A stretch of DNA of 64,000 bases, taken from positions 62,001 to 126,000 of the forward strand of contig JAOAGT010000002.1 in assembly GCA_026415615.1 (NCBI GenBank). Direction: 5' to 3'. The notes under the pieces were generated by a model. It was not told the DNA's origin. It made no database searches and worked only from the letters and a program-made list of their open reading frames with translations. Every line of letters starts with the position of its first letter. The stretch's first letter is position 1. This document shows, piece after piece, positions 25,433 through 32,783 of this stretch. Origin of the DNA: Thermoleophilia bacterium. Its GTDB lineage: Bacteria; Actinomycetota; Thermoleophilia; RBG-16-64-13. A program made the position numbers and the translations under genes.

Positions 25433-26172
25433 TTTGGGTAACCGCACTCACCAACTAGGGGGACAAACACACAACCGAGTATGGGGGTCTCGCGGTACCG
25501 CGGCCGAGCCTGCGAAGGAGCGGGCTGGGCCTCTGAACCGGTGCTGGCGGCATCAGCCTGCGCAGCGGGCTCTGCTTCTGCATCTGGAAGGCGTTCTATC
25601 AGGCGTAGCTCCTGGTTGAACACCACTGTTACTGGTATGACCATCCGTCCACCAATGGCCAGCTGCTGGAGAAGAGGCTCGGGCACCGCCGGTGCCGCGC
25701 AGGTCACAATGATAGCGTCGTAGGGAGCAGCGTCCGGATATCCGAGCGATCCATCTCCCACTACCACGTGGACATTAGAGTAGCCTAGGCTTTCGAGGAC
25801 TTTGCGGGCGCGCTCGGCAAGTTCAGGGTGGCGCTCCACAGTCCACACTTCTTTGGCTAGCTCTGCCAGAATGGCCGCCTGGTATCCCGAGCCGGTACCG
25901 ATCTCAAGTACCCGGTCCTCCGGGGTTAGCCGAAGCAGCTCGGTCATGCGGGCTACCATGTACGGTTGGGAGATGGTCTGCCCAAGACCTATGGAGAGGG
26001 GACAGTCGTCGTAGGCAGCCCAGCGTTGTGTCTCCGGTACGAACAAGTGCCGGGGAACTTTCTCCATGGCCTGTAGGACTCTGTCGTCAGAAATGTTGCG
26101 GGCGCGCAGCTGATCCTCCACCATACGGTGTCGGAGTAAGGCAAAGTCTGCTTCCGTGGGTAGGTTTCGCAT
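25429..26172 (-). CDS. pcm: Protein-L-isoaspartate O-methyltransferase
   Basis: 247 aa. MVEDQLRARNISDDRVLQAM and VPRHLFVPE form the N-terminal signature, LGQTISQPYMVA the substrate loop and VLEIGTGSGYQAAILAEL the SAM-binding motif. The enzyme methylates isoaspartyl residues in aged proteins so that they can be repaired. It is longer than the usual 210-220 aa because of an Ala/Pro-rich insert (about 203-225) before the conserved C-terminus. It is followed by acylphosphatase with a 4-base overlap. Confidence 0.96.
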   Translation of the reverse strand: MRNLPTEADFALLRHRMVEDQLRARNISDDRVLQAMEKVPRHLFVPETQRWAAYDDCPLSIGLGQTISQPYMVARMTELLRLTPEDRVLEIGTGSGYQAAILAELAKEVWTVERHPELAERARKVLESLGYSNVHVVVGDGSLGYPDAAPYDAIIVTCAAPAVPEPLLQQLAIGGRMVIPVTVVFNQELRLIERLPDAEAEPAAQADAASTGSEAQPAPSQARPRYRETPILGCVFVPLVGECGYPK

Positions 26173-26303
26173 GTTGACTCGCCCTCGATCACAGAAACAG
26201 CCCGCACACAGTGCGGCTTCGCGCTACGCACTTAACGCCGCCACGTCCTGTCCCGCGGCACAGGCCTCTTCTGTTCGCGTTACACGCTCTCGGGTCACAC
26301 GCT

Positions 26304-26900
26304 CTAATCTCGAAGGATTCGTAGCCCGCGATGTTTGCGTCTGCTTACCACCCTCACTCGGTAGAACACCAAAACAAGGAAGCACGTTAACAGAGCCCCT
26401 ATAAGTGGGACCAGCACGAATAGCAAAGTGCCGACTAGTACAATGATGTCCACATAAAGACTGATGAGGACCAACGCGGCTTTCTCGGCGCTTGCGGGCC
26501 GCATGCGGCGCCAGACGTGATCGGCCAGGCCGGCGATAAGAAGACCCAAGATTCCGGTGACGAGCATGGCAACCCAGCCTTCGGGGGCCATGGCGGCTGC
26601 AAAAACCACTCCGCCAAAAATAATCTTTACAGGCTGCGTCGCCCGGGCAAAAATCACCGAACGCGAAAGTATCTTGTCGGCTGCCATCTCGATCACGGCC
26701 AGGCCAAGCAGCAGTCCGATCACCCACCAATTTTCTAGGAAGGCAAATGGGGTGTCGGTCAGGTGGGGAGAACTGGCAAATTCAAGCCGTGAATAAAGAG
26801 CAACAAACGCCAGAGGAAGAAAGGCCCGCAAACCGGTAAGAACAGCCAGTCCTGCCCCCATGCAGGCTCGTGCATAAATGCTGTCGAAGATCACGTCCAC
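26304..26900 (-). CDS. DUF4126 family membrane protein
   Basis: 198 aa from a GTG with only a weak ribosome site. LAVLTGLRAFLPLAFVAL near the start, FLENWWVIGLLLGLAVIEMAADK and GWVAMLVTGILGLLIAGLADHVWR correspond to DUF4126. About five membrane helices and a basic C-terminus are present. No function is known to me. The 131 bp to pcm contains no recognised element apart from two near-identical TCACACGCTCT-like stretches. Confidence 0.8.
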   Translation of the reverse strand: MDVIFDSIYARACMGAGLAVLTGLRAFLPLAFVALYSRLEFASSPHLTDTPFAFLENWWVIGLLLGLAVIEMAADKILSRSVIFARATQPVKIIFGGVVFAAAMAPEGWVAMLVTGILGLLIAGLADHVWRRMRPASAEKAALVLISLYVDIIVLVGTLLFVLVPLIGALLTCFLVLVFYRVRVVSRRKHRGLRILRD

Positions 26901-26921
26901 GCGATGAGGATAACATGAGAA

Positions 26922-26958
26922 GAAGGGACCGAAAGCTCAAGGAGACCCCGGTCCCTTC
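26922..26958 (-). terminator. Candidate terminator hairpin after the nitroreductase gene
   Basis: Perfect 10-bp arms GAAGGGACCG (26922-26931) and CGGTCCCTTC (26949-26958) with a 17-base loop. On the minus strand the stem is followed by TTCTC, a weak U tract. It lies downstream of the nitroreductase stop and before DUF4126. Confidence 0.45.
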
Positions 26959-27035
26959 AAGATGTCCCCGGAAATTAGTAGTTCAGAGACCCCTTCGCGC
27001 AACAGGTCAGGCTACCTGCAACAGCTTTTGCCCGG

Positions 27036-27638
27036 CTAAATCAGGATTTCGCTAAGCGCACGGCGTACCTTTGGAACTCCCGGTTCCGCCGGGTATCCGA
27101 CGGAAACAAGAGCTGTAGGAATGACGGTCTCGGGAAGTCCAAGGGCCTTTCGCATAGCTTCAGGGTCAAAGGCGGTCATGGGGCAAGCACCTAGCCCAAG
27201 AGAGTAGGCGCCGTTGACAGCGTTGCCCAGGGCGATGTGCACTTGCTCGCGAGCCCATTGAAGTCGCTGCTCGGGCGTCATCCGGTTAAGGAGGAGGTCA
27301 GAGGCCATCTGCATCATGCCCTTTACCCGGTCTTCCGGCCAACCGGCTGCAAGCAAGTTCTTCTCCGCACTCTTGATGATCGCCTCGCAGTCGACGTCAG
27401 CGCAAAGCACGAGCAGGTGCGAGCACGTGCGGACCTGCTGCTGTCCAAAAGTAGCCGCAAAGGCCTTCTCTTTTGTTTCCGGATCCGAGACAACCTTGAT
27501 TTTCCACGGTTGCATGTTCATGGCCGAGATCGAGAAGCGGATCATCTCCAACAGCTCCTGAATCAGCTCTTCCGGCACCGGCCGCGGCTCGTACTGGCGA
27601 ATTGAACGGCGATTACGGACAAGTTCTCCAAATTCCAT
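27036..27638 (-). CDS. Nitroreductase-family flavoprotein
   Basis: 200 aa, ATG after GGAAGG. NRRSIRQYEPRPVPEELIQELL is the FMN-phosphate-binding start of the family, SAMNMQPWKIKVV the next conserved block, and the C-terminal PTALVSVGYPAEP is also typical. These enzymes reduce nitro compounds, quinones or enones with NAD(P)H; some are iodotyrosine-deiodinase-like. The substrate cannot be told from sequence. It is transcribed alone, as far as the flanking hairpin suggests. Confidence 0.93.
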   Translation of the reverse strand: MEFGELVRNRRSIRQYEPRPVPEELIQELLEMIRFSISAMNMQPWKIKVVSDPETKEKAFAATFGQQQVRTCSHLLVLCADVDCEAIIKSAEKNLLAAGWPEDRVKGMMQMASDLLLNRMTPEQRLQWAREQVHIALGNAVNGAYSLGLGACPMTAFDPEAMRKALGLPETVIPTALVSVGYPAEPGVPKVRRALSEILI

Positions 27639-27843
27639 GCGCCCTTCCTTTGCCTTGCGGTTTTTGCCTTCTCAGAGGTTCTTGTGGACTCAAAATGAGT
27701 ATACAGCGCCCAAGGAGTGATAGAATCTCGCCGCCGGCACCTGGGCACCTGGCGTTCTCGCAGCCAGGACCTGCCACCCAGGCTGCAAGCTTGTTGCGTG
27801 TCCTGGGCAGCTGGTGGTGCTACCTTTCACGGTTTTGAGGCAT

Positions 27844-27915
27844 GCCCCCGTAGCTCAGGGGATAGAGCAGAGGTTTCCTAAACCTCGTGCGTAGGTTCGA
27901 GTCCTACCGGGGGCA
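27844..27915 (+). tRNA. tRNA-Arg (anticodon CCT)
   Basis: 72 bases folding as a full cloverleaf: acceptor GCCCCCG/CGGGGGC, D arm GCTC...GAGC, anticodon stem GAGGT/ACCTC with loop TTCCTAA, variable GTGC, T arm GTAGG-TTCGAGT-CCTAC, discriminator A. CCA is not encoded. It reads AGG codons. It marks the edge of an accessory-looking gene block. Confidence 0.96.
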
Positions 27916-27965
27916 TTTCCTCCTCACTCGTTGGGCTCTCGCCAGGGAAGCCTGGGGCTTCTGCG

Positions 27966-28868
27966 CTAGTCAGAGAGGAATTGGCCAATCCAGTCAAGCA
28001 CCTCTTGTCTATCTATCCGATAGGCGAAGTCCGTCCCCCGGCAGAGTGAGTTCATCCCGAAAGAGGTGACGCCTACGATCAGGTTCGACTCCGGTCCGCC
28101 CAAGAACACAGGGCCGCCCGAATCTCCAGAGCAGGTGCCACCGCGGCCATCTCCGTTACCCTGGGTCTGCAGATTGTAGCCGTCAGTCAGGGCGCTTCTT
28201 AGGTTCACCAGCGTCGACTGCGCCATCAGCCGGGAGCGGTACGAGATGTTGGAAAGCGCTGAGTGTTCCTGGACCTTGTAGGTGAGGCCGTAGCCGCTCA
28301 CCGTGAATATGGTGTTCCGAGTGCCGCGCTTGGTTGCAAGCTCGTCGAGGATTCCCGGCGCGGGAAGCTGGCCATACTCGCTCAGCTCGAAGGGCTCGTC
28401 CAAGATGATCACCCCGACGTCCTTGATGTTAGGGAACCCAGCGAAATTGTTGAAGCCATAGTTGTAAAGCAGGTGCCCTGTCCGCGAATTGCCGTCGGGC
28501 GAGTCACCGATGGGGTAGAGCGAGACCTGGTCATAACCCAGGGCCGGATCATAGTGTGCCCCGGCATCCTGCTGGAAGTACACCCGGGCCCAGGCCGCTC
28601 CCTCAGCGGTGTCCACCACGTGCCCAGCTGTCAAGACGACCGTCGGGCTGATGAGTGAACCGCTCCCCCGCCAGAGGAACTCCCCATCTGCGTCGTATAT
28701 GACCACCAGTCCCACAAACGGGTGCTCGTTGTCAGTCACCCAGTTGCCGGTAATGGCAACTGCTGAGCCTGCTGCAAGCAACACAAACGCAACGATGATG
28801 ATGGCAGCGACGAGGACTGCAGGCAGGGCACCTCGTCTATGCGCTTTAACCTTTTGCAGTTTTCCCAT
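27966..28868 (-). CDS. Secreted trypsin-like serine protease (S1 family)
   Basis: 300 aa from the ATG at 28868 (GGAGAAGGAGAC upstream), in preference to one 27 bases earlier. A basic start and a membrane or signal helix (LVAAIIIVAFVLLAAGSAVA) are followed by the S1 fold: VVLTAGHVV (His), KDVGVIILDEPF (Asp) and CSGDSGGPVFL (Ser). There are few cysteines, and the C-terminal VLDWIGQFL is typical of chymotrypsin-like enzymes. Likely exported and involved in peptide or protein breakdown. It sits beside the tRNA, tail to tail, and downstream of a large surface protein. Confidence 0.92.
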   Translation of the reverse strand: MGKLQKVKAHRRGALPAVLVAAIIIVAFVLLAAGSAVAITGNWVTDNEHPFVGLVVIYDADGEFLWRGSGSLISPTVVLTAGHVVDTAEGAAWARVYFQQDAGAHYDPALGYDQVSLYPIGDSPDGNSRTGHLLYNYGFNNFAGFPNIKDVGVIILDEPFELSEYGQLPAPGILDELATKRGTRNTIFTVSGYGLTYKVQEHSALSNISYRSRLMAQSTLVNLRSALTDGYNLQTQGNGDGRGGTCSGDSGGPVFLGGPESNLIVGVTSFGMNSLCRGTDFAYRIDRQEVLDWIGQFLSD

Positions 28869-28955
28869 GTCTCCTTCTCCTCTGGACGCTCGCAAGGTTT
28901 TTAAGTAGGTGGAAGCTGTTGCAGTCCGGCTCGAGATACCAACGAAGGCGCTAGG

Positions 28956-28989
28956 CTTTGAAGGCAGCTAAGCTCTGAAGGTAGCTAAG
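28956..28989. repeat. 17-bp tandem duplication
   Basis: CTTTGAAGGCAGCTAAG and CTCTGAAGGTAGCTAAG follow each other directly in the gap between the protease and the surface glycosidase-like gene. Two mismatches between copies; function unknown. Confidence 0.6.
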
Positions 28990-29066
28990 CTTGTTCCCGC
29001 ACTTGGCTCCGCCTGCCTCCGAGTCTAGGAGTACCTCCTTTGCCTGTCAACATCCCTGCAGTTGGT

Positions 29067-31463
29067 CTAGGGCTGCTGCTGCTGATGTTTTCTCCGCCGC
29101 AACAGGAGCACTGCCGCCGTGGCCATGCCCGCAGCTGCCACACCGCCTCCTACTGCCGCCCAGATGGGCACAAGTGCCACGAGTGGGTTCTCTTCTTGGC
29201 CGGTTTCTGCGGCAGCGACTAGGAACGAGCACGTTGCTTGACTTCCCAGGTAGTCGTTGTCTCCGGCAAAGGTCGCTTGGGCTGTCCACAGCCCGGGGCT
29301 GTCCAGATTTAAGGCAAACTCGAATCTTCCCTCGGCTGTCGTCTTGGCGGCGTGGGTGAGGGTGCTCCCGTCGGGTTGAGTGACGGCAAGGGAGACGGGG
29401 AGATCGACGCGGCCGGGGGTGACTATGCCGGCAAGGATGACCTGGCCGCCAACCGGGAAGCCCCCACCGCCTGCCGGCGAGGTTACTGCGAGCTTGAGCT
29501 CTGTTGGGGCTCGCTCGACTTGAATCTCGAGCGGCTTGCTGTCGGCCGGGCCGTAGTAGCCAGCGCCGCTCCAAGTGGCGCGGACTAGGGCTCGCCCTGC
29601 ATGGGCCAGGTTCACCTTAGCCGTGAATCGCCCTCTCTCTGGGGTCATGCGCGCGACATCAGTCCATTTATTACCATCGTAGCTCGACTGAACAGTGACC
29701 ACCCCTTTGGACAGAGGAAGATTCATCACCCCTTGGACCTGGCAGGAGCCGCCGACTCTCGGGGGACCGCTAGCAGGCACAGCTACCTGGCAGCGGTGCC
29801 AGCCGGTGTTGATATAGTCAGTCCCAGCGGTCTCTCCATCAACTCTTACTTCCACGCGCTGCTTGAAGTTTGCGGTAGCTCTGAAAACGATTGCGGCCGT
29901 CCCCTCTGGGAAAGAGACGTCCACGGTGGCCTGCTTCTGAGCATTACCTGCCCAGGCGAAATTCTCGGCCTCATCGCCCCACGGTCCCTCGTCCGGGTAG
30001 AAACCTCTTTTCAGGTAGGGACGAGCCTCGGCAGCCCCGACGTCTAGACGTAGCAGCGTTTTGCCAGCGGAGTCCTGAAACTCTATCCAGTCAAAAGCCG
30101 CACACAGTTCGCGGCGGTCATCGGAGCCGGGGTTGTCCTCGGCCGGGATGAATGACTTACCGAAGAAGAAGTCCAGGCGCCTGTGCCCAGTCGAAAGTTC
30201 TATCTCGGGGCTGTCGGCGTAGTAGGCGCGGGCGACTTCGGCCGCAGGCTTGGGTTGGTAGTTGACGTCTAGGATGCCAAAGGATGCTTCGATGTCAGTA
30301 AGCCCCTCCGGCCAGGAGATAGTCTTGGCTTTGGGCGGCCAGTTGAAGTCGGTCAACGCCCAGTTCAGCGCGCCAGCTATCTCCAGCCTAAGAAAAGCTG
30401 TCTCCAAGACTGCCTCGTAAACCGTTTTTTGCATGGCTTCGGAATAGAACTCATTCGGGCCGCGAGTGGAGAACCCGTATTCGGCAAGGACGATCGGCAT
30501 AGGACGGCGCAGTCCTTCCTTCAGCGAGAGCAGCTTGGAGGCAAGCATGTCCACTGCTTTCTCGGGATCGTTCGCGTACTCCCAGAAAGCCTCGTTGTAT
30601 GGTTCCATTTGGGCAGGTCCTTCCGAGACCAATATGTTCGGTGCATCGCCGCCCAGGAACTGAGGCATCAGGAAGTCGGTGAAGTCCTGCGTCAGAAGGC
30701 TGCTTGAGAGCCAGCAGAAACCCACGGTGATCAAGTGGTCGGGGTCCAGGGACTTTATGGTGGATGCCATGTTGGAAAGCAGCGTTACCATGTTGTCGCG
30801 GGTAGCCGCCGGATCCACTCCGTACGCCCCACCTCCAGTCGGTGCAGGGGGCTGCAGCATGGCGCCGTCGAGGTCGGTACACAGGTCCCAGGCAGCCAGG
30901 CGTGGATCGCCGGCAAACCGGGGAATCATCGCTTGGAGTCTCTTCTCGGTGATCCAATAGTTCGCTGGATCCCAGCCTATGCCCGGGGGGCCACCCCCGA
31001 TATATAGCACGACCTTGAGGCCATGCTTATCGGCCACCGTGAGGAGCTTGTCGATCGCGTCCAGGTTCTCTGGAGTGAACTTGTATTTGGTAAACGGATG
31101 CTCGAAGTAAAGGTCGCCCGTGGTGTAGGTGTAGTCGTACCCGGTGCGGATAGTGTTGGCGCCGTACTCTCGGGCTAGCGCAAGTTCCCTGTCGACCTCA
31201 TCCCAGTCCCAATCGCAAAGGGCGGTCCAAGCGTAGTCGCGGGGCAGGTAGCAGTAGCCTTTCATCACGAACGGCGAGCCATCTAGCATGAGACGCTCAC
31301 CCTCTACATAGACAAGGCCGGGTTTAGGAGCGGCTCCAGAGACAGCGAGGGCCTGAGTGGAACGACCGAGTGCGCAGAGGCACAATGTGGCTGAGGCGAC
31401 CACCAACGCGCAGACCACGCAGACCATGAGGAACGCTGGCGCCCGCTGCGCTCGATACCACAT
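29067..31463 (-). CDS. Surface-anchored GH-A clan (cellulase-like) protein with altered acid/base residue
   Basis: 798 aa from the ATG at 31463; a GTG at 31532 adds 23 residues. A signal helix is followed by a TIM-barrel domain of GH5/GH2-like type (about 45-420): LMLDGSPFVMKGYCYLP, ANTIRTGY, IVLAEYGFSTRG with the nucleophile Glu328. Where the family has xNEP, this protein reads LCTDLDG, so the acid/base Glu is Asp197 and the Asn is Thr. Beta-sandwich modules follow, then two Ig-like domains (PLEIQVERAPTELKL and VSLAVTQPDG) and a C-terminal membrane helix with RRRKH. Activity may be lost or changed; binding of a surface glycan is an alternative. Confidence 0.85.
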   Translation of the reverse strand: MWYRAQRAPAFLMVCVVCALVVASATLCLCALGRSTQALAVSGAAPKPGLVYVEGERLMLDGSPFVMKGYCYLPRDYAWTALCDWDWDEVDRELALAREYGANTIRTGYDYTYTTGDLYFEHPFTKYKFTPENLDAIDKLLTVADKHGLKVVLYIGGGPPGIGWDPANYWITEKRLQAMIPRFAGDPRLAAWDLCTDLDGAMLQPPAPTGGGAYGVDPAATRDNMVTLLSNMASTIKSLDPDHLITVGFCWLSSSLLTQDFTDFLMPQFLGGDAPNILVSEGPAQMEPYNEAFWEYANDPEKAVDMLASKLLSLKEGLRRPMPIVLAEYGFSTRGPNEFYSEAMQKTVYEAVLETAFLRLEIAGALNWALTDFNWPPKAKTISWPEGLTDIEASFGILDVNYQPKPAAEVARAYYADSPEIELSTGHRRLDFFFGKSFIPAEDNPGSDDRRELCAAFDWIEFQDSAGKTLLRLDVGAAEARPYLKRGFYPDEGPWGDEAENFAWAGNAQKQATVDVSFPEGTAAIVFRATANFKQRVEVRVDGETAGTDYINTGWHRCQVAVPASGPPRVGGSCQVQGVMNLPLSKGVVTVQSSYDGNKWTDVARMTPERGRFTAKVNLAHAGRALVRATWSGAGYYGPADSKPLEIQVERAPTELKLAVTSPAGGGGFPVGGQVILAGIVTPGRVDLPVSLAVTQPDGSTLTHAAKTTAEGRFEFALNLDSPGLWTAQATFAGDNDYLGSQATCSFLVAAAETGQEENPLVALVPIWAAVGGGVAAAGMATAAVLLLRRRKHQQQQP

Positions 31464-31520
31464 GATTTCGACCCCCGGTGGCACGACTGTGCATCGGCTC
31501 GGCCCGCAATGTCGGCCCAA

Positions 31521-31568
31521 TGCCACTGTCACTATCCTAATGCCGTGGGGTCATCTGGGCCAGTGGCA
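31521..31568. repeat. Inverted repeat in the leader of the surface glycosidase-like gene
   Basis: TGCCACTG (31521-31528) and CAGTGGCA (31561-31568), 8 bp perfect with a 32-base loop, about 60-105 bases before the ATG at 31463. I see no riboswitch family match. The rest of 31464-31702 holds nothing I recognise. Confidence 0.4.
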
Positions 31569-31702
31569 AGGCTACTCCAGGTGTGTAAGCCTCATGGGTG
31601 ACGTCGCCAGCTCGCAAGCGGTCTGCGGAACTGGCATGAAGTCCTCGGCCTGGCTGGCTCCCGCTAGTCCTGTCCGCCGGCTGCCTCACCGTGCTGTTCT
31701 GG

Positions 31703-32782
31703 CTATGCCGAGACGGCGCTCCTACCCGTCTTATCCCGGAGACGCAGCTCGGACCAGGAAAAGGGAGAGGAAACCAGAGCTCCCGCCCCTATGAGCACCG
31801 GCGGGATCGTCCAGATAGCGAACCCAATCAAGCTAAAGCCGGCAGCTTGTGCCCCCGACACGCCATACAGACGCAGCCCCAAGATGCAGAAGAACTGCCA
31901 TGACCCGAGGTTGCCGGGGGTGTTGGGAAGAAACGTGCCGATCATGATGATGGCGAACAGGCCGGCTGCGTGCAGGAAAGAGAGATGGAGGTGATAGGCG
32001 GTCAGAAGTAGCCAGAGGACGCCCACTCGAAGAACGGCGATAGCCAAGGCTGTTGAAAGAGAAACGGCAAGGTCTCGCACCGTCAAGCTGCCGGTGATGT
32101 TCATGACGCCGGCCAAGACCGACCTCACTCGGCGGGTGACTCGACCGCTAGGATGCCATGAGGCGAGACGCGAACTTAGGCTTCCCTTTCGCAGGGCGGT
32201 GAGGGCGCCGACGATGAGTGCTGCGCCAATGAGGGCCTCCAAAGTCGCCAGGGTCAGGCGCAGCGCCGAGGGCAGGGCAAACCCGCGGAGAGTGAACCAC
32301 ACCACAAGAATCACTGCGGCCGCGTCGGCCAAGCGTTCGACGAGTTCCGTGGAGAACACCGCGGTTGACGGCGCACGCGCGTGGCGGGCGACCATGATCC
32401 CGCGGACCGCGTCGCCGGTGGAAAGAGGCAGTATGCCGCTATACAGCGTGCCCACATATATGGCCTGCAGAAGAAAGGCATAACTGACCTTGACGTGCCG
32501 CAGCAGATAGCGCCAACGCACGGCCTGCAGGGCGCGGGGAGAAACGTCAAGGAGCATCGCTAGAACGACCAACCACAACGTGACGCCTGCCAGGTCTGTC
32601 TTGAGCTGCGCCGGATGGAGATTCAAGACCATGTAGACAAGTCCGGCGACCGAAATCGTGTAACTAGTCAGCATGAGCCAGTGTGAGCGGAGATAGGCCG
32701 CGAGGCTCTTCACGGACGATGCGCCTGCGCGGGCGACACGGTTGCGGGAGTTGGCTCGGGGGTTTGTGAAAGGCTGGCTCAT
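31703..32782 (-). CDS. Flippase-like membrane protein (LPG synthase transmembrane domain / UPF0104 family)
   Basis: 359 aa with about eight membrane helices. Conserved family segments are LLDVSPRALQAVRWRYLLRH, PLSTGDAVRGIMVAR, STELVERLADAAAVI and FLPNTPGNLGSWQFF. The family spans the flippase half of MprF and related lipid or glycolipid handling proteins. There is no aminoacyl-transfer domain, so lysyl-lipid synthesis is unlikely. It follows the P-type ATPase stop by one base and is translated from the same mRNA. A link to ion transport is not obvious. Confidence 0.88.
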   Translation of the reverse strand: MSQPFTNPRANSRNRVARAGASSVKSLAAYLRSHWLMLTSYTISVAGLVYMVLNLHPAQLKTDLAGVTLWLVVLAMLLDVSPRALQAVRWRYLLRHVKVSYAFLLQAIYVGTLYSGILPLSTGDAVRGIMVARHARAPSTAVFSTELVERLADAAAVILVVWFTLRGFALPSALRLTLATLEALIGAALIVGALTALRKGSLSSRLASWHPSGRVTRRVRSVLAGVMNITGSLTVRDLAVSLSTALAIAVLRVGVLWLLLTAYHLHLSFLHAAGLFAIIMIGTFLPNTPGNLGSWQFFCILGLRLYGVSGAQAAGFSLIGFAIWTIPPVLIGAGALVSSPFSWSELRLRDKTGRSAVSA

Positions 32783-32783
32783 C

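Noticed and set aside
26922-26958. T-box-like leader because of GGGACCG and CGGTCCC
   Set aside because: No T-box consensus (AGGGUGGNACCGCG) and no aminoacyl-related gene downstream; a plain hairpin fits.
31521-31568. Possible riboswitch (GCCACTG motif recalling cobalamin elements)
   Set aside because: No other conserved cobalamin boxes, and the motif orientation does not fit a downstream gene.
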